The position numbers and the translations under genes were made by a program. A stretch of 64,000 nucleotides of DNA from assembly GCA_021030915.1 (NCBI GenBank), contig JAGEMR010000052.1, positions 62,001 through 126,000 on the forward strand. Direction: 5' to 3'. Positions 20,717 through 33,321 of this stretch are shown here, piece by piece. The DNA is from Astrothelium macrocarpum. Its lineage: Eukaryota > Ascomycota > Dothideomycetes > Trypetheliales > Trypetheliaceae. The first letter of the stretch is position 1. Each line of letters opens with the position of its first letter. The notes beneath the pieces were generated by a model. That model was not told the DNA's origin. It was given only the letters and a program-made list of their open reading frames with translations, and searched no databases.

Positions 20717-21479
20717 ATTTAATCAGCATCGAGTCTTGCGGATGGTATAATGAGGTAATCTTCAAAGTACCTTGACGATGTTTAGACGTTATATTTGAGA
20801 TATATGCATGAAGGTGCCTTTCTACTAATAATAACAAGAAACCAAGCCACTGAAAAACGCGTTGGCTTGGCCTGGACATCTGACAACCAGTATTGTACTA
20901 TTTGCATAGATCCAATAAGCGCTTGAGCTCGAGTTACGGAGAGGCTGTACATGCGCAAACTCTTTACTACGTTTCAGTTACTTACCATGCAAGGGCCAGG
21001 CTGAGCTGAAGTCAGACCCTTGACTGACAACTGTGCGCAGATACGCCATGACGTGACGCATTTGTCCGGTCAAGACGCAAAGCTAAAGCACGGAGACTTT
21101 TTCAAGCTCCAATCAAACCCTGCATATGAAAGCGAGCCCATAGATCATTTCTGATCTTATGATGCGAGCTTGTCACTTGCGATTCTAGATCTGGTTTCCC
21201 GGGATTGGATTCGCCCTGTCCAACATGCCCTTGCAAGGCAACCTTCAACCACTTCCGAGAGACTAAGGCAGTAAGCAGAAGACAAGCATTCGTGCATCTG
21301 CCTTATACATCGCTAACGACTTTCGTCTAGGCAACTCTGATTAATGTAACTCATCATATTTTAATCGATCCTACAATAGTGACCTTTGCCTGACTTCTCT
21401 CAAACTGTTGCTTACTGTTCTTCCCCCGTGTTGCTGTTCCTCTCAATCAAACCGATTGGGAGACATTCAATCACGCAAC
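20717..21479. promoter_or_regulatory. Divergent promoter region between tyrosinase and rhodopsin-like gene
   Basis: This 763-bp region separates two divergent starts. I see no gene and no motif I can name with confidence. Confidence 0.35.
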
Positions 21480-22730
21480 ATGTTAACTTCTCATTCGGTG
21501 GCAACACTTGTTGTCAATATCGTTTTTCCTTCGTTGTCTGCCATTTTCATTCTGCTGCGATTTTACGCGAGACTGGTCAAGAATGCGTCTCCCAAGTTAA
21601 GTGACTACCTCATAGTCGCTGCATTTGTATGGCTGTCTTGTCTCTTATGCTTTACAATTTGCTTAGTGCTTAGTAGATTTTTATGCTAGGACAGTCCATT
21701 CCCTTTGCATATTGTAGGTTTAGGAGCTTCTACGGACGCCATATTGAAGAGATCACTTCGCTGACTGGATGTTTCGAAAGGTGCTGTAAAAGGGGGCATG
21801 GGCCAACATTTCGCGCTGCTGTCGAAAGAAGAATTCACGATTTTCGGCAAGGTAAAGAGATGCGATCCAAATTAAAGCAGGCACTGATGTCCTTGAATAG
21901 GTTACTTTCTGGACACAACTGCCGTATATAATTTGCGTTTCGCTCATAAAGATCTCGATAATACTTTTCTACCGTATCATATTCTGTACTCCGAGGTTTT
22001 TGATGGTTTGCAACTTCATGCTCGGCATCATTATAGCATGGACTATTGCGTTTTTCTTTGTATCACTTTTCCAAGCAAACCCCATCTCATATAACTGGGA
22101 TGGCTCAGCCACCGGCACCACGATTAATGAGCTCGGAATGTATACTGCACTGGCATGCACGGAACTTGTCCTCGATATTGCAACCTTGTCTATGCCATGG
22201 ATAATGGTGTGGAAGCTGCACATGACAACGACGCGCAAACTGGAACTTTCGGGCATTTTCACGCTGGGCGGCTTGTGAGATAATTCTCGCCCGTCATTTG
22301 TTTCAAGCTGGCTGACCGCGCATCTAGTGTTTGCATAGCAAGTGTATGCCGTATCTATTACTTTGTTACCAGCAAGGTTGACTTCTTTGATGGTGGTGAT
22401 ATCACTTGTAGGTTCACGGATCCTATGCAACACAGCTGTTGCCTGATTAATCACTAACCACATCAAACAGATGATACGTACAACATATTTATTTGGACCG
22501 CTATCGAACCATGTATGGGCCTAATTTGCGCCTGTCTTCCCACTCTTGGACCGATATTCCAGGGCAGCCACTCAGGCACGTCATTTAGCGGTAGCCTTAG
22601 ATCTTACATTCGTCTTCGAACGATGGGCAACCGGAGCAAGGTTTCGCCCGGAAGTAGTCGCACCAAACGCACAGAGTCAAAGCCAGACTCCTTCAATAGC
22701 AAGGCAGAAGATGCTATAAGTTTGGCGTAG
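21480..22730 (+). CDS. Rhodopsin-like (SAT4/PTH11-type) seven-helix membrane protein
   Basis: Five exons, 21480-21672, 21781-21851, 21901-22274, 22328-22407 and 22471-22730, give 325 residues with all phases consistent. The family pattern is complete: RLVKNASPKLSDYLIVAAF (helix 2 entry), GGMGQHF, GKVTFWTQLPYIICVSLIKISI, LFYRIIF, SLFQANP, a helix pair ending in MVWKLHM, GIFTLGGFVCIASVCRIYY, and WTAIEPCMGLICACLPTLGP. A basic, Ser-rich cytosolic tail follows. These fungal proteins lack the CFEM domain of true PTH11 receptors here, and their function is mostly unknown (sensing or transport are suggested). It may be a boundary gene of the RiPP island or simply adjacent to it. Confidence 0.9.
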
Positions 22731-23136
22731 CATAGCTCACCTCCAACTGTATATATGGTCAAGTAATGGCCTTGGACTTAAATGATAACGACATGTCTAT
22801 ATCTGTACACTCCTTGCAATTTGCTTTCTCCCTTGTCTTCAGCTAGTCGACAGGAGTGGAAAACTTCCCACAGTTTATCCAATTTATCCATGTGGAGTGT
22901 CCACCGTCAGGAAGAGTCTCAAAAAAATTTGCTAGTTTCATTGGCTATTGATCTTTTATTGTATAGCATTGTTTACAAGACCTATCGCTTGTCTACATAA
23001 AAAGAACCATTCTTTTCATTTCAACGTCAAAGTTGTACGCTCAGACGCCAATCAGAAATTGGCTACTAGGTAGGTAGAGCATGCCCTCGCCCAGTTAGCG
23101 TCTGAAGCTAAGATAAGAAATCTTCTATTGAACGCC
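22731..23136. other. Intergenic region
   Basis: This 406-bp region lies between convergent gene ends. I see nothing to annotate. Confidence 0.45.
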
Positions 23137-23988
23137 TCACTCCACAACTTCAAATTCACACTCCTCCCTCCCCTCTTCAACCTCCAACCACAACTCCTCC
23201 GGGTTCTCCCCAACCACCCACTCTATCCCGCTCGGCTTCTGTACCCCAAAGTTAAACCAATCACCCCCTTTCCTCCATGCACTCAGCTTCTTATCCGCCA
23301 ACCCATGAGCAGAACATGAGTCCAGCGCGCCCCACGTCCACCACCATGTCGCAACTTGCTGGACTGGCGAGGACAGCGCAATGCGCCATCTATCGCCGGG
23401 CTGCATGACCTCTTCCCCATTCTCGCCTGAGTGCAAAAGGATGCGCTGGAGAGAGAGAGGATGATGGACTTTTAGTGCAGAGCCTCCTATTTTTTTCCCT
23501 CCCGCCTCTCCCGCTCCTTCCGCTCCTCCCTCTCCTTCTCCTCCTCCCTTTCTTTCTTGTTCTTTCGCGCCAACGCCGGAGGTAGTAATCGAAGAAGGCG
23601 ATGAAGAAGAGGTCCCGGGAAGTACAAGGAAGTTCTCCCATGGTCGCTGGCGGAGATCAGGAGGGGGATCACGATGTGGTTCATTTGGCCGGAAGATTCC
23701 CAGGCTGAGCGATGGTTTGCTGAGGTCGCTGATACAGTCGAGAGACGTGAAGAAGCCGAGAGCGAATATATCAATGGGAGGTTGACGGGAGGTGTCAAGG
23801 AGAGTAGAGCGTGTAGAGAGAGTGATCGGAGTCTTGTGTTGTTTTGGGGAGTTGATCTGGGCCGAGATGTTGAGAGAGAAGGAGGAATTGTTAGAGAGAG
23901 AGAATGTGGGAGAGGTGGTGGATAGGGAGACAAGGATTGTGGCTTGGCGAGCTTCTGGGGACGAGCGAGACATAGATAAGTGTGGCAT
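23137..23988 (-). CDS. Conserved-type hypothetical protein
   Basis: A single exon of 283 residues starts at the ATG 23988-23986. The N-terminal part resembles a beta-rich fold (ATILVSLSTTSPTFSL..., then LNISAQI). A Gly/Glu-rich low-complexity linker follows at about residues 143-168, then LLHSGENGEEVMQPGDRW and WWWTWGALD. The PGDRW and WWTWG motifs look like those of uncharacterised ascomycete proteins, but I cannot assign a domain. No signal peptide or membrane helix is evident. The DNA of the linker is strongly purine/pyrimidine skewed (23500-23560), which produces false frames on the other strand. Confidence 0.65.
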   Translation of the reverse strand: MPHLSMSRSSPEARQATILVSLSTTSPTFSLSNNSSFSLNISAQINSPKQHKTPITLSTRSTLLDTSRQPPIDIFALGFFTSLDCISDLSKPSLSLGIFRPNEPHRDPPPDLRQRPWENFLVLPGTSSSSPSSITTSGVGAKEQERKGGGEGEGGAEGAGEAGGKKIGGSALKVHHPLSLQRILLHSGENGEEVMQPGDRWRIALSSPVQQVATWWWTWGALDSCSAHGLADKKLSAWRKGGDWFNFGVQKPSGIEWVVGENPEELWLEVEEGREECEFEVVE

Positions 23989-24564
23989 TTTTGGAGTTCA
24001 ATTGAGTGAGTACCTGGTAGTCAAGACTGGACAAGGACTAAAGCAGCGGTAACCTAAGCTAAAATGGGCACTCGATTCCGTAGCATATTAGCGTGATAGG
24101 AGTAGATATGGAGGTTTGGTCGAGGTACTGTCAAACTTGTCAACGGCGAATACGGATGAAACTCGACAAAGAAGTTATTGTGTGAAGCTTAAATACCTCC
24201 CGCTCGTTGAGTCTATTGAGATATTGGGGGTATATAATCATCTTGTGGTTACAAAGAATGTGAGCGACTTCAGTGCCCTACAAGCTTGTTGTGGTTTACG
24301 ATTCTCACTGTAGAAAGGCACCGGGTATAGTGCCAGTTTCAAGTTTGAAGAAGCCTTGTGGACCAGATAGAACACTTGTGAGTCACCATTAGGCGGCTAC
24401 TTATGATCGATTCTTCGTGCCACAACTTTATCAAATCCCCTAGTTCGGTTTCTGACAGGGAAAACTCATTTCCGACATCATCCTAGACATGAATACTTGG
24501 CCAGTACGTCGGCAATTTTAGTTACTAAAGCTGTATCCGCAAGAGTGTCTTAGTAGACACTGTA
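23989..24564. other. Intergenic region
   Basis: This 576-bp region holds the promoter of the hypothetical gene and the 3' side of the NLR gene. I see no gene. Confidence 0.4.
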
Positions 24565-27500
24565 TCACTGAATCATCCACTCGTCTCGTAAGGACTGAAG
24601 CCACTCTCTTTTCAATTCAAGCACAATCTCCCCATTACTTCGCTCTACCCTCACATCCTCTGCCATCTCTTTGAACCTCTCCCGATCCAAAGGCCAAGCT
24701 CTGTACCATCTATGATCCGAATTGCAGAAGCGTTGTTTGAGACTCCGAGTCTTGACACCTTCCAGGCATTCGCCGCAGAAATTGGTATCGTAGCACACCT
24801 CGCAAAACCATATTTCGTCTTTACAAGAGGCATTTTGCCCACATGCATTGCAGGAATAGTACCAAGCGTCAGATTCGAGATGCAGAGCAAGTCTTGCAAC
24901 GTCCTCAGACGAATCGACAGTTTCAGATGGTATTTCTGATGTGGTATTCGGCGTACGCTGTGCTTCCAGAGGGTCTTGCGCGTTAGTGTCGCATTCTGCT
25001 TGCAATCGCTCTTTATTTGCAAGGTAGTCTTCTAGGGTCTTGAATATGACTGCAATGATTGCGCCAGCATTCTTTCGGTCTCCGGCTTGAAATAAACTGA
25101 TCGCTAGTGTCGCACATGTTTTAGTATCATTTGAGGGATCATCGTCGTCAAGGCCCGTCATTTGTTCAAGGAGTCTCGATCGAAAGCACTTTTTCCACAC
25201 CGCAGTCTCAACCTGCTCGTAGTCACGAAGCCATCGGCCCCACAGTAGAGAAGGAAACCCGGGCGCATAATAGGAAAATACATCTTCCTCTGAATCCACA
25301 GTGAATCCTACTGTAGTTGCTAACTGCTTCAGTTTTGTCACCAGGTCCGAGGGGTCACATCCAGCTGCGTGTCAAATTTTTGATTAGCTTTGGCAATTTC
25401 AACAGCTCAGACAGTAGTCCTAAGTATGAAGGTGTTGACGCGTACCTTTCTGCTCCTGTACAGCAAGATCAAAGTACATCGTCGCAAGTTTATTGGTATA
25501 TGTCATCTTTTGCTCAGCAAACGCTTGCTGGACTGAAGTATCCGCAGAACGTATTCGGGTCACTGCCTCCTCATATAGCCTTATTGGCTCATCATCTTGG
25601 TCATAAAATGCATAGCGCAAGTCTGCAAACTGGAGCAGCCGATTGATCAGTAAGTAATCGTTTCCAGTTTGCGATACTGTGTCGATGGTCTGGTTCAAGG
25701 CATCGAATAAGAATGATGGCTGTCCGCCGTCTCTAATAGCTCGCCCAAGTCCCTGTATGAGAGAGTAGTTGCTCAAGTAGTGCACCAGAAAGGTGGCACC
25801 GCCAACATCGTTCCCAGTGTCCCAGTTATCCAGATATCGCAACACATGTATGACAGATTCCCACTTCTCTCGATCGATGCATGCTCGCAAGTAACGATCT
25901 ATGCAAGGCATGCTCGATGGGTTGGAATCCCACGCCCTATTCGTTGGGGCGTTAGTACAGCACAAAGGGGACCGCGAGAATCATAGTCTAATTTAGGTAG
26001 GCTTACTCTTGAGCAATGTTCAAAGCAGCCAATGTATCTCCAAGCATTTTTTTCCATCCCGCGATGTGCTGTTTGAGGTATGCATCGGTGCCGTCATCTT
26101 TAAAGCATTGCGGCATCACATCGAGAGCCTTGTCCATCCATTGTATTGCTGTCTCGTACTCCTCTTTATATTCACCGTAGACGCGAGCAATGGCTTCCAT
26201 GGGAACCCAAGCGCGAGGGTCCTTCGGCTTACATCAGTTCTTATCATTCAAGGGAGGGAATCTTCCACTGACTAATTCAACAGCCTCTCCAAGAAGCTCC
26301 AGTGCACGTTCGTATTTTCCCGCTTCATATAAGATCCATCCGACACCAGTATACCAATGCGTTGTTTTTTCCAGGCTAGCCCACTCTGCCAGATTTTCTA
26401 TTTCGGCGGCTGTTAATTCCGACAAATTCAGGTCTCTGGACTCAGTGAAGTTTGCCAAATTCTTTGATATTTTACCAGTATCGTTTAGAGCTCGATACCC
26501 TTTTAAGAACCATACTTGAAACACGGATTTGTCATAGTAGGCCGCATAGGCAGGGTCTTCGTAATTTCTTTTGGTGAGCCAACTCCTGGCGGTCGTCATA
26601 GCAAGAGGCTTCAAGAGCTCAACGACAGAATCCGAAGCCAGTGAAGCCCAACTCTTTTTATCCGGTTTCAATTCGTCCAATTCTGCGGCCACCGCAAGCC
26701 ATTTTTGAAGCAAGATGGTCTTTCTATTATTTCCAAGCCATAGATGCCAAAACATATCAGACTCTCCGCCCATGCGATTCTTGAGAGCACTAAGTAACGC
26801 TCTGCAACCATCTTCTTCGTCTATGGACGACATTTTAGCGTTTGTAAGTAGCAACATCTTAGAAAGCAACAAGACTTACATAAAAGCCAACATAAATTAG
26901 AGCAAAGCGAGACCTTTTCATCATGGCAAATGCAAGCTACTTCAATCTTTTCAAGGTGACCAAACAAGTAAAATGCTGGATATGAAACATATTGATCGCG
27001 AGTAAAATCTAGACACCTCTCAGTAAGCTATACTTGGATTAGCTGAGCACCGGAGGTCATTGGACATACCATTTCGGATTCCTAAACGAAGCATCTTGAA
27101 ACAGTCAAAAGTAAGCTGAACCTGGACCTTGTCCATGTCGAGGTTGATTGGCAGAGCATTCCTTTGTCGAGTATTGCGATTTCCTTCTATCTTGAGATAC
27201 TCTCTGAAACGATGATGCGCGAAATCGACTTTGGTCTGACGGACATTCCAGCTATAATATGTATCTGCTTCCCTCATGTCACTACCAAAGGATTTCCCAC
27301 TCTGTGGTTGTTCATCTATGTCTGCTGATTCCCTTATGTAGCTGGCATCGTCGCTTCGTGGTTCTCGGGATGACGGATTGTCGTCATCGCCGAATATAGA
27401 GTCAGCGTCGTCTTCGCTGCTGTCTCCAAGATCAAAGTCCTCATCGTCGTCAACCTCATTGTGCTCAAGGTTGTTGTCCGATCGTGAGGTGTTTTCCTCA

Positions 27501-29596
27501 TTTTTGGCGTCTGCTCGGTCGCGCTGAGCGGTCTTGTCGACATCGCTTTCAAAATGGACAGGAGACCTGACCGCATTTGGATCGTTACCTCGCGGGTATC
27601 GGAAACGTAAAATAGACGACAACTTGTCACGAAGGTGATCCCAGAGCAACCAATTGGTCGTATGGGAATCAAGCCTTAGGATTATATCAATCTCGCCGAA
27701 TCTAAGATCACGCTGCGCAAAAGTTATCCAAGCTAAAATCTTCTTGGAATCCTCGATATCCATCTCTGGATCCTTCGACAAACGGTCGAAGACCGAGTAA
27801 ATCATGTCATCAAGGTTTTGAGGAGGACTCGAGAGGATCCTATTTATCTGAGCCTCACCCTTGCCTTCGATCTGATCCAAGAGCAATTGCGCCTGCATTC
27901 AACTTAATCTTTTGTATCAAGGATATGAGATTCGGGACTAGGTTTGGGATCTTCGAGGAAACTTCATGCTTACCCAAAGAAAGACTCCATCAGCACCCTC
28001 TTGGATCTTCCTGCGGATTCCGCGCGCGAACTTCTTCGCTTTCTTCATGCCACCCGCCTGTTCTCTTGATTTCATTGCTTGGAATATACTCATCTTTTTT
28101 AGACGATGGTCGATGTAGTTTCTCATGTCCTCCTGATTCTTCGTCGAAGAGACCTCGATGACTTTCTCTTCACTATCGAAATCGAGCAATTTTAAGTCCG
28201 AACGTAAAGTCGTTCGTCCAAAGACAGCGAATTGTATCCGGTGAGGATACCCACGCCCGACTCGGGCAACATACTCCCTCATCAATCGCAAAAGGCGTCG
28301 ACGGGCATCCGCGTCCGCCTCGTCGAGACCATCAATGATCAAGATGGCCCGTTGAACGTCAGCAGGTTTGTCATGGTTCTGGAAGTAATTCAAGAAGAGT
28401 TTCTCCCACGTGTCTTCTGCCCTTGCTATATTTCTGCTGATCTCGCAAGCGGATGCAGCATGCTTTCGGAAATTTGGATCGATCTGCTGGAGTTGCCAGG
28501 CAAAGGTCTTCAGGATAGTATTCGGATTTCGAAGGCTTTCCTTGCTCTCTTTGACGAAGAAATAGCCCACGCTGACTGCGGGAGGAGTATCAATAGAGCC
28601 TTCGTGCTTGCCGAGTAGCAGAGTGATAAGCCAAGCTGACAACATGGATTTCCCTTCACCAGGACCACCAAACACCCATAAAACAGGTGCTTGACGTTGC
28701 ATCCAGTAATCAAAAAAGGCCTCTTTATGTAGCCAAGTACCGCTACCTTGCAACAAATTCTTCTTCAACAATGAATACCAGTCATCGGTTTCTTCAACAG
28801 CAGGAGTTTTGCACACTGTCTCAAGATTTTCAAGCTGCTGCTGGCTGACTTGCGTTGCGGCGATATCACTAAGACCTTCGGCAATGTCATCAATCTTATG
28901 GTCAATTTTGTCAGCTGTGCCCTTCGTCTCAGATCCAATCTGAACCACATCATTAACTTTCTCATAAGTTAGAGCGACAACAAGGCGTTGCTGATTTGCG
29001 AGGAGCTTGTTCAGATCCTCAACAAGCGCTTTTGTCTTCTCATCTTTGCCGATGAATGTCACTCGTAAATATTGTCGAAACCTATTCCTTCGTACCAGTG
29101 TCTCGGAGTGACCAATTATTCGCAAGATAAATGCTAGAATAGCCACAATCTTGCGCCGGAGCGCATCGGATCGGTCTGCTTTGACATAGCTGGGTAGCGC
29201 CTCCACAAACTCTTCCAGTTCAGCGAAGACTGTCTGCATCCAATCATATGCATTTGTGACTTGCCGACAGGAGGTCACCAGGTGCAATACACTACCCAAA
29301 ATGACAGTGGCAGGAGCACCGACTTGAGAACTGCCAGCAATGCTGTTGGCCAGCGTCCCAATTGTCGTGATTGGATCGAGTACTCGTTTCAAGCGTGACC
29401 AAAGCTTTGCATGTTGATTTCGAAAATCTTTAAAAGATTGGCCTTGCTCCTCAATTAAGGTGAGCAGGTCCTCAGGGTTCTCAGGCGAGGCAAGCTTGAA
29501 AGACTTGGTTCGGACATATGGTGAATGGTCGGCTTCTAACTCGTAGGCTTTGACGGCATCTTGCCAGAATGATTCCAGGTCCGGTTGATCGGCCAT
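24565..29596 (-). CDS. Fungal NLR/STAND protein: Goodbye-like domain, NACHT NTPase, TPR-like repeats, ZZ-like zinc finger
   Basis: Seven exons on the minus strand: 29596-27974, 27892-27070, 27008-26880, 26820-26273, 26221-26007, 25936-25446 and 25364-24565 (1542 residues, phases consistent). The N-terminal ~200 residues match the Goodbye domain pattern of fungal STAND proteins. NACHT follows: P-loop FGGPGEGKS near residue 309 and Walker B AILIIDGLDEAD near 400. GVFLWAQLLLDQI and a winged-helix-like segment precede an acidic insertion, a YxxFYLFGHL segment and helical TPR-like repeats (WYTGVGWILYEAGKYERAL). The C-terminus has a C2-C2-C2 zinc module (CNACG, CEVCY, CGECL, then CNSDH). Such proteins act as intracellular immune or incompatibility sensors that oligomerise on ligand binding. 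The 26272/26222 intron has a weak GTCAGT donor, and its acceptor could be 6 bp earlier. No stops or frame breaks are seen. Confidence 0.95.
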
Positions 29597-30823
29597 AGGT
29601 ATCGCGGGCAAAACGAGTGTGGCATCTGCGAAGGACAATCGGCTGGACTAAAGGGAATTCGTATTTGTGAGCAGACTAATCTTGACGGAACGCACGGCTA
29701 TTTACGCAAGCAGATCGCGCTGCATTCCATTGCGCCTGCCAACCGTCAAACGGAGCTGCATATAACAGAGTCTTTCTCTTCGAGAACAAAAGAATTGGAA
29801 AGAATTCAAGACAAACCTGCTGAATGGACAGCCAGTTCTCAAAGAATGACTTGACGAAGTCTTCAAGAACTCGAGCCTACCGCAGCTCTATGATATATTG
29901 AGATCATCGTGCGCTTGAACACACAGCTCCTCGGAACGTGTGCTATGTTAAGATGGATTCGGCCCCCACGAGGCTTCTGAGCCGTGTGAGGACTGCTAGT
30001 ACGTGCTGATCAGCTTCCTGATTAGGAATAATCTCGATAGTCGGTGTTTCAGCTCATTTCCCTGTGGAGATCATGAGCATCGAGCTAGCCTCGCGTGCAA
30101 TATATTAAGCAGTGCCATCCTGTCACTGCTCCACCTACGCAGCAAGCTACCTGTAGTCTCGTAGCAAGTCTCATACGCACAGACCCATGGCCACCGTGAG
30201 TTCCCTTCCCTCCAGCTTTCGTGGCAAAATTTCGCCCCCACGAGGGAGATGTATCTGATCATGACGTACACACCGTAAGGCCAGATCAAGCAGAGGGCGT
30301 GTATAGCAGAGCAGAAGAGAATGTACTTGACTAGACCTAAGTCTAACTGACGTGATGTACCCGCTTGCCGGACAATGGCCGGACCGAAGTTGAGCCGATG
30401 ACTAACAAAAAACTTTGGATACATTTCACAATCACAGGGAAAATATCTGCCGTCCTGAAGTGCTGTTGAGAGCGGCATAGCTGATTGCATATGTATTTCT
30501 CTCTAACATCATGATAGTGTGTCGTTGCGTATTCGATAATGATACTGTTAAGAATTTCCGACCTGAGCAATGCAATATGATACTCAGAAGAACACATGTC
30601 ACATGAAAATTAATTGGCCTGTAGAGCGTGATCGTACGTCCCCGAAGGGCGTAATGGCATGTTCTTGAAGGATGTGGTGTGACTTACAAGGGTACGAACT
30701 TGAGATAGAATAGGTATGTACTATTTGTACTGCGTCCATATATTATATACAGTTCGATTTCTCCGTTTCTTGCTCTCTCGCAAGGAGAAATAACTTCATT
30801 CAGAGATGTCTGAACAAACGTAA
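29597..30823. other. Intergenic region upstream of the NLR gene
   Basis: The region includes the NLR promoter. A 139-codon minus frame at 30071-30490 has a hydrophobic centre but no family I recognise, and no neighbouring exons that would extend it. I do not call it. Confidence 0.35.
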
Positions 30824-31108
30824 ATGACAATAGACGACGAAATCACGGCCCTCAAACGTGCCGTGGCCGATGCTGAACTTTTGGCCAAGGCCGTCCCCAG
30901 TGAGCACACCATTGAGTCATTTGGTCGGAGGGACGTTGATCAAGCATTGGCATAAGCTCGGTCTTCTCGGTCGCCATCAAGATCTGCCTCGAAAGACTAT
31001 CGCGAATTAGTGCAGGCAGATGCGGATATCCCAAAAGAAAAGCAAGTGTCAGAATCGGTGAATTGGTCGAAGACAAGACCACGACTGCCAAAAGCCACCA
31101 AGGAATAG
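30824..31108 (+). pseudogene. Possible broken small gene of unknown family
   Basis: One frame runs from ATG 30824 to TAG 31106-31108 with a single internal stop (TAA 30953-30955). On both sides of the stop the translation has coding-like composition: an amphipathic ALKRAVADAELLAKAV helix before it, and a Ser/Arg-rich stretch followed by acidic and basic residues after it. TAA could have come from CAA by a C-to-T change. A further in-frame ATG at 30806 is cut off by a TAA five codons later. No family is recognised. This could be chance. Confidence 0.28.
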
Positions 31109-33096
31109 TTCCCTTCGCTACCCTTGGCTCTCAAGGGACGACACGTTCAAACCCATCAAGTCAAAATCTCCTAAGATATGCGCTCAATATTGTTCAGTCA
31201 GAAAGTTCACGACGAGGGTCATGACCAAATTATCTCTTCGACGCAACACAGCCCGCTTATGGCGCCAACAGTCTTCCTAGGAGTGAAAGCGCTAGATGCA
31301 TTAGCCGTGGTGACTAAAAAACAAGCTTATGATGACGGCATATTGGGGACTAGGGGACCAGAGGTAATTCTAGTCTTTAGTCATACAGGAGGCCCAAATT
31401 CCTTTATGACATTGCATGCTTTGTGGCCTTTACAGACTACAACAGCATCCTTAAATTGAGTGCCAACCATATTGCATAGCCACGCAGTGCTGGCGCCAGT
31501 CTGAGTGTCACACAACTCAGCTAGGGGCGTATACGATGATACGGAAGAGCGTATCAGAATGAGCAGAGATAAGTCTACGAAATAGGCGAACAAGGGAACA
31601 AATCCTGTGAAAACAAACGCACCAACAGGCGACGCGAGTGCTAGCTAGGCTTTAAGGTTTGTGACTACGGTATCAGGACCGAAAGAATTAGAAAGATTCG
31701 GTAGTCCCTAATAACCTCGAATGAAGATTTCAATATATGTGGGGGCTTTGAGGAACCTGACAGGTCAACAGGCATTCCAAACGGCGCGATGAGTTCTCGG
31801 AGACCCAGCAAAGGCGACTTAATGCGGGAACTACTAGCAGTATGGGACACAATGATAAATGCACTGTAATTGCCTTACAATTTGGTACGACTATGCCCGC
31901 CACAAGATGTATAAGGTGAAGATGCTCAAAAATATCGATTCTATTGGTCTCGAACCATACGGAATGAGTTTGTCGTTGGAGCTTCTGTTTACGCAACTAA
32001 AACTATGGCGGTGGACTAGAAGGCTTTATGCTGTGATAGAAATCCATCCTGACTTTCTGTTGGGATTACATGTGTGGTAAGTTGTGTATATATTCTCATC
32101 GCGAGAGTGCGTAGTGGATACAGGCGTACGCAAGCTAATCTATAAAGGGAAGAAGGCGACAATCGCATCCGCGGTATAACTACAAGCTACCAAATTATTC
32201 CAATGTCCTCATCAATTACAACGCGGTTCCCATTAATAAGCTTTCTCTCCAAGCCCTCATCGTCCATGTCACCATTGGTCTTGGTGTCAGTAGCACATAA
32301 ATCCCCAGAACTTTTCCCAATTCTTCACACGCTTTCAAACGGTTCTTCGCTTAACCTACTATCCGAAGGCCGGTACGACCGTGAGTAACCTCAACGAGGG
32401 AAGTGGCTGGCCTCATTGGACCGAATGGCTCACTCGATCATTCTTAGTCGCACCAAATCCCAGGCCACCAATACATATTCCTCGTTCCCTGCCCCTTCCG
32501 TGTATCTGGTTGCTCTTTAATCCTAAAGCCGTGACATACCTCTGCCAATGTCGTGCACTCCATGTATGATGACCAAATCCCCGTCATCCCTGTCCTGCAC
32601 TCTCCTTGAATGGGTTGATGGATCCAGAATGCAAATTGGAATGCAAGCCGAAGTCGAAGCGCTTAGGTTTGACTCTGGAACACTTCCTATATGATAGTTA
32701 ACGCGCTTGCAGAGATGTGTTTCGGTGTGGTATATCTGGCAATGAAGAAATCGAATACTGAGCCAGCTTGAAACGATCCAATTGACGCATTGGTATCAAA
32801 CCGATTGGAAATGCCGTGTTGGCACCGCAGATTGAATCTTGTGTGTTTGTCGCGGGGTCAACGGAAATCTGCACAAGAGCTGGATGGATCGAAGACGCTG
32901 CGATTGCGAGCTGGGTTTAGACCGAAGCAACCAGCATGCCAAGCTAGGATGATATTTTACTGACAGTGTCTTAAACTCTGGGTGTGATGATGACCGACCT
33001 GAGCATACCGAAGAGACCGCACGTCGAGCTTCCTAGAAGCCAACAAGATGGCAAAAAAAAAAAAAGTGCGTCAGCTTTTGCTGACGACTTGTGCAC
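31109..33096. other. Gene-poor region
   Basis: I see no supported gene in these 2 kb. A minus frame at 31381-31593 has four Cys and a hydrophobic start but begins with TTG and follows a possible splice acceptor. It is too weak to call. A 13-A homopolymer occurs near 33053-33065. Confidence 0.35.
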
Positions 33097-33321
33097 TTAT
33101 TCATGTCCCCCTGCACCATTGGGCTCAAGGTTATAGATGAACCAGGAGCTTTTAGATGGGGGGTATTTAATCTTTCCTCCCGCTGGGGGGATGCAGAGCA
33201 TCAAAAACCTCTGAATCCAGTAATGGGGGATATTGGGGACGGTAAACACACCTTGAAGAATGTAAGCAACGGCAGCAAGGATGAAAAAAGAGGCAGTGAT
33301 GACGAACTCGTGGTACGACAT
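33097..33321 (-). CDS. Possible small single-helix membrane protein
   Basis: The ATG at 33321 opens a frame of 74 codons plus stop. The N-terminus is a clear hydrophobic helix (FVITASFFILAAVAYILQGVF) after five polar residues, followed by a Pro/Lys-containing tail ending GGHE. The composition looks like a small membrane or secreted protein. I know no family, and the overlapping plus-strand frame (33091-33576) is longer but featureless. The call is tentative. Confidence 0.3.
   Translation of the reverse strand: MSYHEFVITASFFILAAVAYILQGVFTVPNIPHYWIQRFLMLCIPPAGGKIKYPPSKSSWFIYNLEPNGAGGHE

Noticed and set aside
31381..31593. Cys-rich small secreted protein candidate on the minus strand
   Set aside because: The frame starts with TTG after a possible splice acceptor, and no upstream exon with a signal peptide could be found.
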